Under the pieces are notes generated by a model. It was not told the origin of the DNA. It searched no databases and saw nothing but the letters and a program-made list of their open reading frames with translations. A program made the position numbers and the translations under genes. A stretch of DNA of 64,000 bases from J054 sp964613615 (GTDB lineage: Bacteria; Pseudomonadota; Gammaproteobacteria; Steroidobacterales; GCA-2729495). Numbering within the stretch: the stretch's first letter is position 1; every line of letters begins with the position of its first letter. The stretch is taken from contig CAZTIB010000147.1 in assembly GCA_964613615.1 (NCBI GenBank), positions 31,910 through 95,909 of the forward strand, read 5' to 3'. Shown piece after piece: positions 51,321-59,545 of this stretch.

Positions 51321-52160
51321 ATGCCGGCAATCGAGTCGCTGGCACAATTCTGCCACCAGCACCCCCGTCTGCTGGTGCTGACGGGTGCCGGCTGCAGCAC
51401 CGCATCGGGCATTCCCGCTTACCGTGACGATGCCGGCCAGTGGCAACACCCGCGACCCGTCCAGTATGCGGACTTCCTGGGGAGCGACAGGGTTCGCCAG
51501 CGCTACTGGGCACGCAGCGCCGTGGGCTGGTCGCGCATTGCACGCGCCCGGCCCAGCCCGGTGCATTCGGCGCTGGCCCAACTGGAAGGCGACGGGCGAG
51601 TCACGCACCTGGTGACACAGAACGTCGACGGCCTGCACCAGGCGGCCGGGTCGCGGCGAGTCACGGATCTGCACGGGCGGCTGGACCAGGTGCGCTGCCT
51701 GGGCTGCGGAGCATCACAGGATCGCAGCGAGTATCAGCAGACGCTGGACGCGGCCAACCCCCGCTGGTCGCCCACCGCCCGGCCGGCCCCCGACGGCGAT
51801 GCGGAACTGACCGCTGCGGATTACGCGGGCTTCACTGTTCCCCCCTGCCACAGCTGCCGCGGCATCGTGAAGCCCGATGTGGTGTTCTTCGGCGAAACGG
51901 TGCCGAAAAAGCGTGTAAATGACGCGATGACAGCACTAAATGCCGCTGATGCGTTACTCGTGGTGGGTTCGTCCCTGATGGTTTACTCGGGCTTCCGTTT
52001 CGCCCGTGAGGCCCACCGGGCGGGGATCCCGATCGCAGCTGTGAACCGCGGTCACACCCGGGCCGACGAACTGATCCGGGTGAAATACCCAGTTGATTGC
52101 AACGCAGCATTGCCCGCGCTCCGCCGCGTACTTCACGGGGCGCCAGCCACGGAAGCGTGA
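51321..52160 (+). CDS. NAD-dependent protein deacylase (SIR2 family)
   Basis: Sirtuin of 279 aa, SIRT4-like. NAD-binding motifs are LTGAGCSTASGIPAYRD and TQNVDGLHQAAG, and the catalytic His is in DLHGRLDQVRC. Four zinc-ligand Cys lie in RCLGCG and CHSCRG. The ribose site is VGSSLMVYSGFRFA. All key residues are present. It follows the GST gene by 3 nt and should be co-transcribed. Confidence 0.93.
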   Translation: MPAIESLAQFCHQHPRLLVLTGAGCSTASGIPAYRDDAGQWQHPRPVQYADFLGSDRVRQRYWARSAVGWSRIARARPSPVHSALAQLEGDGRVTHLVTQNVDGLHQAAGSRRVTDLHGRLDQVRCLGCGASQDRSEYQQTLDAANPRWSPTARPAPDGDAELTAADYAGFTVPPCHSCRGIVKPDVVFFGETVPKKRVNDAMTALNAADALLVVGSSLMVYSGFRFAREAHRAGIPIAAVNRGHTRADELIRVKYPVDCNAALPALRRVLHGAPATEA

Positions 52161-52252
52161 TGTGCCGCAACGTCGCAGCCGTGCCCTGTCTCTAGGCTAC
52201 GGGAATCACAGGTGCGCCTTCGTCTGGCGCCAGGGCACGGATGGTCGCGGGC

Positions 52253-53200
52253 ATGGCCTACGTAGTGGTATTGCTGGTCGCAGTGGCGGTCACCTTTCCG
52301 GCGGGGTGGCTGGTTTGCCGCGCATGGCTCGCCGCAAAAGGCGCGGTGCCAACGGCCGGCGTCTCGGAGAAGCAGCATCAGTCCCTGCTCACGGCCCAGC
52401 GCAGCCGCTACCGGGGCCAGGTTCAGCGCGTGATCGACCTGGTGCGCCGCCACGAAACTGCGCGCGACCAGCTGCGCTCGAAACTGGCCGAGTCGGCTGA
52501 CCGGCTCGACAGCAGCCGCCAACAGAACGAACAGCTGCAGAGCCAGCTGGCCGCGGCTCGCGATGAAATCGACCAGTACCGCTCAGCCGGTGATGCCGAT
52601 GGCGAACGTGTAAAAAGCACCGAAAACGCCATGGGCCTGCTGCGAATCGAGCGGGATGAACTCAACGCGCGGCTGCGCCGGCTCGAAGATGGCTCGCAGC
52701 CACACACGGAAACCGGCCGGCTGACCGGTGCGGATGCAGAACAACGCGCGGAGCGCGGCGAACTCCGGGAGAAGCTGGCGACGGCTGAGCATCGCCGGCA
52801 CGAACTGGAGACCAGGCTCGCCGATCGTGAATCTCGCATCGAAGCGCTGGAGCAAAGCGTCGCGTCGTGGAAGCATCGCGTGATCCCGCTCACCCGCCAG
52901 GTGCAGTCCTATCGCGAAGCGTTGCGCAACGTGCAGACTGGTGAACGCGCCGAACCGCCGACAGACGATCTGCCAGCGGATCCCTTGCAACAGATCAGGG
53001 GCATTGGCCCAGCCCTGGAAAGACGGCTGAATGCGCAAGGCATACAACGCTTCGCGCAGATTGCCGCGCTGGCGCCCGTCGAACTAGCCGATCTTGCCGA
53101 CCGGCTCGCCATATCGCCGACGCTGCCGGAACGCGACAAGTGGGTCGAGCAGGCCGGCAAACTGACAGAATCGGCAGACGCGCAGCTAGCTACTGCCTGA
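52253..53200 (+). CDS. Membrane-anchored coiled-coil protein with C-terminal helix-hairpin-helix
   Basis: Protein of 315 aa. One N-terminal membrane helix (MAYVVVLLVAVAVTFPAGWL) is followed by a long coiled coil (about 45-220) and a C-terminal helix-hairpin-helix domain (DPLQQIRGIGPALERRLNAQ, about 243-300) of the kind also found in ribosomal L21/flap-endonuclease-like HhH proteins. Such domains bind DNA or act as scaffold parts. ATG 52241 is an alternative start four codons earlier. The domain order suggests a link between membrane and nucleoid, but this is inference. No named family is assigned. Confidence 0.8.
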   Translation: MAYVVVLLVAVAVTFPAGWLVCRAWLAAKGAVPTAGVSEKQHQSLLTAQRSRYRGQVQRVIDLVRRHETARDQLRSKLAESADRLDSSRQQNEQLQSQLAAARDEIDQYRSAGDADGERVKSTENAMGLLRIERDELNARLRRLEDGSQPHTETGRLTGADAEQRAERGELREKLATAEHRRHELETRLADRESRIEALEQSVASWKHRVIPLTRQVQSYREALRNVQTGERAEPPTDDLPADPLQQIRGIGPALERRLNAQGIQRFAQIAALAPVELADLADRLAISPTLPERDKWVEQAGKLTESADAQLATA

Positions 53201-53231
53201 AAACCCGGGCCTCAGCCCCGTCCCCCAGCGC

Positions 53232-54026
53232 CTAGTCGTTACGGCGCACCGCGCGTTCCGCGAGCGCATCCGCCAGGTACCGCACGTTGCCCTCGTCCGG
53301 CCGCCGTTTGGGTATGGGGTCGTGCAAGTCGCGAACCGTGAGCGGCGTCTCCAGGCGCAGCGCGAGCCAATCGATCAGCGGCTGCCACTGCTCCAAATCT
53401 TTCGCCACCCGTGACGGCTGCATCTCTTGAATGCACACGCCCTGTTCCGCCGCGTGCACGTAGCTCTGGCTATCGCGCAGCTGGCAGACGGTGGCGATAT
53501 CCAGGCGGTTGAGAAACAGCTTCAGCTTGCGAAAGCTCACCGTATTTTCCCGCACGCGGTTCGCGATCACGCCCAGGCGGCCCATGCGCCGGCTCACCTT
53601 GGCCACCAGCAGCAACTTTTCGACGAGCTTCGTCACCGCGTGGATGTCGATGGACGACGGCAATACCGGCACGAGTATTGCGTGTGCGCCGCGCGTGTAG
53701 GCGGCCAGGTCCTGCACCGGCACCGCGGCCGGGGTGTCTACTACCAGGCAACGCACATCTGACGGCACGCGCATCTGGAAACTGCGCGTGGTTGCCGCAT
53801 CACGTTCATAGGCCGCGATACCGTGAATTGGCGCGCGACTCGCATCGCGTCGGGACAACCAGCGCATGCTGGATCCCTGGGGATCGCAATCCATCAGCGC
53901 CACACACTGATTGCGTGCGGCCAGCATGCCGGCCAGATTGCATACCAATGTCGACTTGCCGGACCCACCCTTCGGATTCAGCACGACGATTTTTTTGAGC
54001 TCCGGATGGCCAGGGACATTCAACAT
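53232..54026 (-). CDS. Orphan ParA/MinD-like ATPase
   Basis: Cytoplasmic ATPase of 264 aa. The deviant Walker A is KKIVVLNPKGGSGKSTLVCN (about 12-31), Walker A' is LMDCDPQGSSMRWL and Walker B is CLVVDTPAAVP. The C-terminal part is basic, with SFRKLKLFLNRL. No parB or parS site is adjacent, so chromosome partitioning cannot be assumed; positioning of another cell component is possible. The ATG at 54026 was preferred to a GTG eight codons upstream. Confidence 0.86.
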   Translation of the reverse strand: MLNVPGHPELKKIVVLNPKGGSGKSTLVCNLAGMLAARNQCVALMDCDPQGSSMRWLSRRDASRAPIHGIAAYERDAATTRSFQMRVPSDVRCLVVDTPAAVPVQDLAAYTRGAHAILVPVLPSSIDIHAVTKLVEKLLLVAKVSRRMGRLGVIANRVRENTVSFRKLKLFLNRLDIATVCQLRDSQSYVHAAEQGVCIQEMQPSRVAKDLEQWQPLIDWLALRLETPLTVRDLHDPIPKRRPDEGNVRYLADALAERAVRRND

Positions 54027-54169
54027 CGAACCAGCCCGGTTTTTGCGCACAATACCACGCTTATTTGTACCACATATCGCATAAAAAGGTGCAGCATTCG
54101 GCGGGAAGCGTCGGAAAAATAGCCGAAAAATATCAGCGCCAAGGTCATAGCTCCAGCGCCCTGCCGCCG

Positions 54170-56242
54170 TCAGGCCCGCGCCTGCTCGTGCCCCGCACCC
54201 TGGAACTCCCGCTCCAGCTGGCGCTGAATCTCCGGCGGCACTGCGTCGTAGTGGTCGAAGGACATCGTAAAGCTGCCCTCACCGCCGGTCATGGACTTCA
54301 GCGTGGTCTGGTAGTCGTCGAGTTCGCTGACCGGCACCTGTGCCGACACCCGGAACCGGTTGCGCGTCAGCGCGGTGCTGCCGTCGATGCGGCCGCGTAT
54401 GCCTGCCAGGTGCCCGGTCACATCACCCACACAGTCACCGGGCACCGTTACCTCGAGGTGCGCAACCGGTTCCAGCACCTGGGGCCTGGACTTCGCCATC
54501 GCCGCCAGGAATGCCTTGCGGGCAGCCGCGACGAACGCAACCTCCTTGGAATCTACCGCATGATGCTTGCCGTCATACACGGTGACCCCGACGTCCTGGA
54601 TGGGGTAGCCCGCCACCGCACCGTCCGTCAGCACCTGGCGCACGCCCTTTTCCACCGCGCCGATGAACTGCGACGGAATCGCCCCACCGACAACCTTGTT
54701 CCTGAACTCGAAACCGGCACCCCGCGGCAGCGGCTGGATGCGCAGGAAAACTTCGCCAAACTGCCCGGCGCCTCCAGTCTGCTTCTTGTGGCGGTAATGA
54801 CCCTCGGCTTCGCGCGTGATGGTCTCGCGGTATGCAACCTTCGGCGGGTGAGTCTCCACCTCCAGGCCGAACTCTTCCCGCATGCGCTCCAGTACCAGGC
54901 GCAGATGCAGCTCGCCCTGCCCGCGCAGAACAGTCTCGTTGGCCTGGGAATTGAATTCGAGCTGCAGGCTGGGATCTTCGGCCGTCAGCTTGTGCAGCGC
55001 GTCGGACAGTTTCTTCTCGTCACCACGACGCGTGAGTTCCAGGGCTACGCCATGCATGGGTGAAGGCAGTTGCACGGATTTCAGGTGGAACTCGTCCTCG
55101 TCGTGACTGGCGTGCAGCACCGCGTCGAATTGCAGGTCATCCACTTTCGCCACCGCGCAGATATCGCCCGGGACCGCAGAGCTAATCTCCGTAGTCTGCG
55201 AGCCCTGCAGCCGGAACAGGTGGGCAGCTTTGAAGCCCTTGCGGCGATCGCCAACGAACACCTGGTCGCCAACATTGATCTGGCCCTGGTGGACGCGAAA
55301 TGCGCCGATCTTCCCCACGTAGGGGTCCACCATGACCTTAAAGACATGGCCGATGAAATGATCCTTCGGGTCCGCGGTGGCGATGATCTCTGCGGCATCA
55401 TTGCCATCACCCTTCAAAAAGCTTGGGGGATTGGCTTCCAACGGACTCGGCAGAAGTTTCGCGAAGATTTCCAGCAGCTGATTGATACCGGCACCGGTCT
55501 CCGAAGATACGAAGCACACGGGTACCAGGTGCCCGCGTCGCAGCGCCCGCTCGAAAGGGTCGTGCAGCTGTGCGACGCTCAACTCCTCGCCCTGTTCGAG
55601 ATAGACCTCCATCAGGGCTTCGTCGAGCTCCACGACCTGGTCGACAATCTCGGTATGGGCAGCGGCAACGGAAGACCAGTCGGTTTGAATATCGTCGTGG
55701 GTAAAAAAACAATCGGCGACTCGCGCCGCACCGTCGGCAGGGAGGTTGAGCGGCAGGCATTCCGGGCCGAATACGTCGCGGATATCTTCCAGCACTGCCG
55801 CTAGATCGACGCCTTCGGCGTCTATGCGGTTCACGATTACCATGCGGCAGAGGCGCTGCTCCTTCGCGAAACGCATGATGCGACGGGCAACCATTTCAAC
55901 ACCGGCCTGCGCGTTGATGACCACGGCAGCGGTTTCCACCGCCGGCAGCACACTCATCGCGCGCCCCATGAAGTCCGGGTAACCGGGCGTGTCGATGACG
56001 TTCATGAACACGCCATCGTGCTCGAGGTGGCAGACGGCGGTTTCCAGGGTGTGCTTCAGGCGTCTTTCCGACGGCGTATGATCGGAAATGGTGTCGCCCC
56101 GGGCGATGCTCCCCGCCGAGCGTATCGCGCCCGATCGGGCCAGCAGGGTTTCCAGTAAGGTGGTCTTGCCGGAGCCGGCCTGACCAACGAGGGCGATATT
56201 GCGAACGTGCTCCGTGTCATGGAGTCTTGCAGGTGATGCCAC
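54170..56242 (-). CDS. Elongation factor G paralogue (EF-G2-like GTPase)
   Basis: Ribosome-associated translational GTPase of 690 aa. G1 is VGQAGSGKTTLLE, G3 is DTPGYPDF, and G4 is VNRID in place of the canonical NKxD. The switch I segment differs from true EF-G: HTPSERRLKHT replaces the RGITI motif. Domains II-V follow (HLRLVLERMREEFGLEVE, HYRHKKQTGGAGQFGEV, MTGGEGSFTMSFDHYDAVP). These features place it with EF-G paralogues rather than the essential fusA. The start is GTG with AAGGGGGA upstream. Confidence 0.9.
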   Translation of the reverse strand: MASPARLHDTEHVRNIALVGQAGSGKTTLLETLLARSGAIRSAGSIARGDTISDHTPSERRLKHTLETAVCHLEHDGVFMNVIDTPGYPDFMGRAMSVLPAVETAAVVINAQAGVEMVARRIMRFAKEQRLCRMVIVNRIDAEGVDLAAVLEDIRDVFGPECLPLNLPADGAARVADCFFTHDDIQTDWSSVAAAHTEIVDQVVELDEALMEVYLEQGEELSVAQLHDPFERALRRGHLVPVCFVSSETGAGINQLLEIFAKLLPSPLEANPPSFLKGDGNDAAEIIATADPKDHFIGHVFKVMVDPYVGKIGAFRVHQGQINVGDQVFVGDRRKGFKAAHLFRLQGSQTTEISSAVPGDICAVAKVDDLQFDAVLHASHDEDEFHLKSVQLPSPMHGVALELTRRGDEKKLSDALHKLTAEDPSLQLEFNSQANETVLRGQGELHLRLVLERMREEFGLEVETHPPKVAYRETITREAEGHYRHKKQTGGAGQFGEVFLRIQPLPRGAGFEFRNKVVGGAIPSQFIGAVEKGVRQVLTDGAVAGYPIQDVGVTVYDGKHHAVDSKEVAFVAAARKAFLAAMAKSRPQVLEPVAHLEVTVPGDCVGDVTGHLAGIRGRIDGSTALTRNRFRVSAQVPVSELDDYQTTLKSMTGGEGSFTMSFDHYDAVPPEIQRQLEREFQGAGHEQARA

Positions 56243-56305
56243 GTGTCCCCCTTATTGACTGTTGTTGGAGGGGCCCCGGGGGAGCCCCTGGGTAGCATTG
56301 TTGTC

Positions 56306-56314
56306 AATATAGCA
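56306..56314 (-). promoter_or_regulatory. Possible extended -10 promoter of the EF-G paralogue
   Basis: On the minus strand TGC-TATATT reads as an extended -10 element, 64 nt before the GTG start. The leader between them can form a GGGGCTCC/GGGGCCCC-type GC hairpin. No clear -35 was found. Confidence 0.3.
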
Positions 56315-56416
56315 GATGCCTGATCGCTGACTCGAAACCCTCCGCCGACCGATGGCAGGCCGGACGGCGGTTTGCATCGCACCCCGGCCATGCCCGGGAT
56401 TGGAGGGCATAAGCCT

Positions 56417-56623
56417 ATGATCGAAAAAAGAAAATCGTCCTCACCGGCCCAGCCAGACCGGTCCAAACACCCGCCATCCGCAGCCGGCGTCGCGGGTCGC
56501 CAGGGCGGTCAGAAGAGCGGGCTTGCGGCCGGCCGGAACCCAAGGCTGACCTCACAACGACGCAAGGCCCTGGGCAAACACTACCGGGCCAAGTTCATTG
56601 CCGGCCGCAGCGGCCGGCGTTAG
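56417..56623 (+). CDS. Small basic hypothetical protein
   Basis: Protein of 68 aa, very rich in Arg, Lys, Ser and Gly (MIEKRKSSSPAQPDRSKHP, then RRKALGKHYRAKFIAGRSGR). No family is recognised. A good GGAGGG lies 9 nt before the ATG, and the stop is 4 nt before the next gene's GTG, which supports it as real and coupled. The composition would suit a nucleic-acid-binding or ribosome-associated peptide. Confidence 0.55.
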   Translation: MIEKRKSSSPAQPDRSKHPPSAAGVAGRQGGQKSGLAAGRNPRLTSQRRKALGKHYRAKFIAGRSGRR

Positions 56624-56627
56624 CGCA

Positions 56628-57185
56628 GTGGCCACGAACGACGGGGCGGCGCGGATTCCGCCCCTGCAGGCAAACGAGTGGACCGAAGACCAGCGCCAGT
56701 TGCTGGAATACGCCCACCGGCAGGGCGGTTTCTACAACGTCATCGGCACGCTGGCCCGACACTGGCCGGCGTCAAAGGCCCTCGGACAGGTGGGCGCCCA
56801 CGTGCTGGGATCCACGTCGACTTTGCCCCCGCGTGAACGCGAACTGCTCATCCTGCGCACCGCGTGGCTCTGCCAGTCGGAGTACGAGTGGGCCCAGCAC
56901 GTGCAGATCGGCCTGAAAACGGGCATCACGCGTGACGAAATTGAACGGGTACGCCATGGGCCCGAGGATCCGGGCTGGAACAGCTTCGACGCAACGTTGA
57001 TGCGTGCTGCGGACGAGCTGCATGCCCATCAGCGCATTGCCGAGACAACCTGGCTGGCCCTGGCGCTTCGCTACGACACTCTGCAGCTGATGGACGTCGT
57101 CTTCGCGGTAGGCCAGTACACGCTGGTGGCCATGGCCCTTAACAGCTTTGGCACGCCCCTCGACGACGGGCTGGAAGGCTTCTGA
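56628..57185 (+). CDS. Carboxymuconolactone decarboxylase (CMD) family protein
   Basis: Protein of 185 aa of the AhpD/CMD fold: LPPRERELLILRTAWLCQSEYEWAQHVQIGLKTGITRDEIE. Only one Cys of the AhpD CxxC pair is present (CQSE), so peroxidase-type chemistry is unlikely, and the E-W-x-x-H pattern favours the CMD branch. The GTG at 56628 gives the expected N-terminus (M-ATNDGAARIPPL). It follows the small basic protein gene by 4 nt. Confidence 0.87.
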   Translation: MATNDGAARIPPLQANEWTEDQRQLLEYAHRQGGFYNVIGTLARHWPASKALGQVGAHVLGSTSTLPPRERELLILRTAWLCQSEYEWAQHVQIGLKTGITRDEIERVRHGPEDPGWNSFDATLMRAADELHAHQRIAETTWLALALRYDTLQLMDVVFAVGQYTLVAMALNSFGTPLDDGLEGF

Positions 57186-57194
57186 CGCTGCTGC

Positions 57195-57938
57195 TTACCG
57201 GCTGATCCGATAGTTCGCCAGCAAACTGTTGTAGCTGCCGTCAGCCTTCATGGCTTCAATGCTCTTGTCGAAGGCCGTGATAATTTCGGCATGGTCTGGC
57301 CGTTGCCGGGCCACGCCCAGGTGCAGACCCCGGCTCTCCAGCACCAGCGGCAGCACGTCGACGCGCTTGGCAGCCAGGCGCTGGTCCGCTTCGTGGCGCA
57401 GCACCAGTTGGTCACCCAGCACCAGGTCGACCTCACCGTCGAGCAGCCGCTGCACGTTCTCGCCCACGCTGCCACCGCTGACGATATCGATGCCGGTGGT
57501 GTCGTATTGCTGTTCGCTGTACGCGTAATCCTCGACGACACCAACACGCAAACCAACAAAGTCTTCACGGTTACGCAGCTGGATATCGGCTTCGGAACGC
57601 TTCATGAACTGGAGCCTGTTCATGACGAAAGGCTCACTGAAGGCGAGGGCTTCGGCGCGGTCATCGGTGTACCAGACACTGACGATGGCATCGAAGTCGC
57701 CGGCCTGGGTGGCCGTGAGCGACCGGGGCCAGTCGTCAAGATACAGCTGCACCCGGTAGCCCGCGCGCCGCAATGCGGTCACTACCAGCGCCGGAGCCAC
57801 CCCGTTGCGCTCCATCGACGCGCTGACATAGGGCTCCCAGACGCTGGCGACCAGCTTCAGCTGCTGCGCACTTGCCGGTGTGGCGAAGGCCAGCAGGCCG
57901 GTAACCAGCAAGCTTACGGTCCGTCGTCGGCGATCCAT
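57195..57938 (-). CDS. Family 3 solute-binding protein (ABC transporter type)
   Basis: Periplasmic protein of 247 aa. Signal peptide MDRRRRTVSLLVTGLLAFATPASA precedes a bacterial family-3 binding domain: LVASVWEPYVSASMERNGVA, AGDFDAIVSVWYTDDRAEAL, FVGLRVGVVEDYAYSE, LLDGEVDLVLGDQLVL. Amino-acid-like ligands are typical. No permease or ATPase gene is adjacent, so it may work as an orphan receptor. The ATG at 57938 begins the signal peptide. Confidence 0.88.
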   Translation of the reverse strand: MDRRRRTVSLLVTGLLAFATPASAQQLKLVASVWEPYVSASMERNGVAPALVVTALRRAGYRVQLYLDDWPRSLTATQAGDFDAIVSVWYTDDRAEALAFSEPFVMNRLQFMKRSEADIQLRNREDFVGLRVGVVEDYAYSEQQYDTTGIDIVSGGSVGENVQRLLDGEVDLVLGDQLVLRHEADQRLAAKRVDVLPLVLESRGLHLGVARQRPDHAEIITAFDKSIEAMKADGSYNSLLANYRISR

Positions 57939-58161
57939 GTTCAGACGACTCCTTGAACGGTTTGAAGATGACATCAGCCTACGCGACAACCACCCTTATC
58001 GCAGCGCGGAAGAATGTCAATTATGTCAAAGCGGGCCACCAGAGGGGCATTGGCCATGCTAGTTTTTAATCGTCTTTGCGAATCACGCCGCCAACACGTG
58101 TTTCGCCTAAGACGCTTCTGAGCTGACCGGCCGAACGACGGGCCTGGTCCGAGAATCGGAC

Positions 58162-58186
58162 CCGGCGTTCGTGCCGGCCTTTTTTT
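58162..58186 (+). terminator. Orphan plus-strand terminator-like hairpin
   Basis: A short stem, CCGGC/GCCGG, with a 6-nt loop is followed by CC and seven T residues on the plus strand. No plus-strand gene ends nearby; the closest is about 1 kb upstream. Confidence 0.4.
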
Positions 58187-58190
58187 GCCC

Positions 58191-58218
58191 AAAAAAAACG
58201 GGCCCGCCAGGGGCCCGT
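58191..58218 (-). terminator. Rho-independent terminator of aceBA
   Basis: On the minus strand the perfect 8-bp stem ACGGGCCC/GGGCCCGT, with a 5-nt loop, is followed by a run of eight U residues (A-run at 58191-58198 on the plus strand). It lies 25 nt after the aceA stop. Confidence 0.92.
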
Positions 58219-58242
58219 GTAGTTGCATAGCTGCAAATCAGA

Positions 58243-59535
58243 TCAGCCGGCCGCTGCCGCGCCAAACTGCTCGTCCTCGGTGCTGCCCTGCATCGCGGTG
58301 GTGGATGACTGGCCACTGGAGATCACGGTCTGCACGTCGTCGAAGTAGCCGGTACCGACGAAAGCCTGGTGCTTCGCAGCGCGGAAACCGTTCGACTCCT
58401 GGGCAAATTCGCGCTCCTGCATCTCGGAGTACGCGAACATGCCGTTCTCCCGGTAGGCGCTGGCCAGCTCGAACATGGAGAGATTCAGCGCGTGCCATCC
58501 GGCCAGCGTGATGAACTGGTAGCGATAGCCCATCTCCGCCAGAGACTCACGGAACTCCATCAGCGTGGACTCGTCGAGGTTCGCTCGCCAGTTGAATGAC
58601 GGACTGCAGTTGTAGGCAAGCAGCTTGCCCGGGAAGCGCGCGTGAATGGCGTCGGCAAAGCGGCGCGCCTCGTCGAGGTTGGGCCGCGCCGTCTCGCACC
58701 AGAGCAGGTCCGCGTAGGGGGCGTAGGACAGGCCGCGGTCGATGGCCTGATCCAGTCCCTCGTTGACGTGGTAGAAGCCGTCGCTCGAACGCTCGCCGGT
58801 CAGGAATTTCCGGTCGCGCTCGTCGTAATCGGCCTGCAGCAGTCCGGCCGCATTCGCATCCGTGCGCGCGATCAGCACCGTGGGCACACCCATCACGTCG
58901 GCTGCCAGCCGCGCGGCGATCAGCTTGTTGATCGCATCCTGGGTCGGCACCAGCACCTTGCCGCCCATGTGGCCGCATTTTTTTGCCGATGACAGCTGGT
59001 CTTCGAAATGGATGGCCGCGGTGCCCGCACGAATCAGCGCTTTCGTGAGCTCGAAAGCATTCAGGTTACCGCCGAAGCCGGCTTCCGCGTCAGCAATGAT
59101 GGGCGCCAGCCAGTCAATCTTGTCATCGCCCTTCATGTGGTGGATCTGGTCCGTGCGCAGCAGCGCGTTGTTGATCCGCTCGACCATCTTCGGCACCGAG
59201 TCCACCGGGTACAGGCTTTGATCCGGGTACATTTCACCAGCCGAGTTACCGTCGCCGGCCACCTGCCAGCCGGAGCAGTAAATGGCCTTCAGGCCGGCCT
59301 GCACTTCCTGGATGGCCTGGTTGCCGGTCAGCGCGCCGAGGGCGGACACGACCTTTTCCGAATTCACCATGCGCCAGAACTTCTCCGCACCATGGCGGGC
59401 CAGGCTGTGCTCGATGTGTATTGAACCGCGCAGCCGAACCACGTCGTCAGCCGAGTAGGGCCGCTCGGTCCCGGCCCAGCGCGGACTCTGTTGCCAGTCG
59501 CGTTCGGTGTCTGTCGTTGTCGTGTCTTTACTCAT
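58243..59535 (-). CDS. aceA: Isocitrate lyase
   Basis: Glyoxylate-shunt enzyme of 430 aa that cleaves isocitrate to succinate and glyoxylate. The active-site loop KKCGHMGGKVLVP contains the catalytic Cys. WQVAGDGNSAGEMYPDQSLY, IIADAEAGFGGNLNAFEL and YNCSPSFNW are family signatures. The C-terminal TTAMQGSTEDEQF lid is present. Length matches the bacterial form. It follows aceB by 10 nt and ends at a strong terminator. Confidence 0.97.
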   Translation of the reverse strand: MSKDTTTTDTERDWQQSPRWAGTERPYSADDVVRLRGSIHIEHSLARHGAEKFWRMVNSEKVVSALGALTGNQAIQEVQAGLKAIYCSGWQVAGDGNSAGEMYPDQSLYPVDSVPKMVERINNALLRTDQIHHMKGDDKIDWLAPIIADAEAGFGGNLNAFELTKALIRAGTAAIHFEDQLSSAKKCGHMGGKVLVPTQDAINKLIAARLAADVMGVPTVLIARTDANAAGLLQADYDERDRKFLTGERSSDGFYHVNEGLDQAIDRGLSYAPYADLLWCETARPNLDEARRFADAIHARFPGKLLAYNCSPSFNWRANLDESTLMEFRESLAEMGYRYQFITLAGWHALNLSMFELASAYRENGMFAYSEMQEREFAQESNGFRAAKHQAFVGTGYFDDVQTVISSGQSSTTAMQGSTEDEQFGAAAAG

Positions 59536-59545
59536 CTTCTCGTCC

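Larger units (their letters stand above)
57939..58242. other. 304-bp intergenic region with two hairpins and a possible small RNA
   Basis: No protein-coding frame is convincing here. The right part holds the aceA terminator (58191-58218) and a separate plus-strand hairpin (58162-58177) followed by seven T residues. The left part, about 150-200 bp, is moderately AT-rich (around 58010-58080). A plus-strand transcript ending at 58186 is possible, but no strong promoter was identified. Confidence 0.4.
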
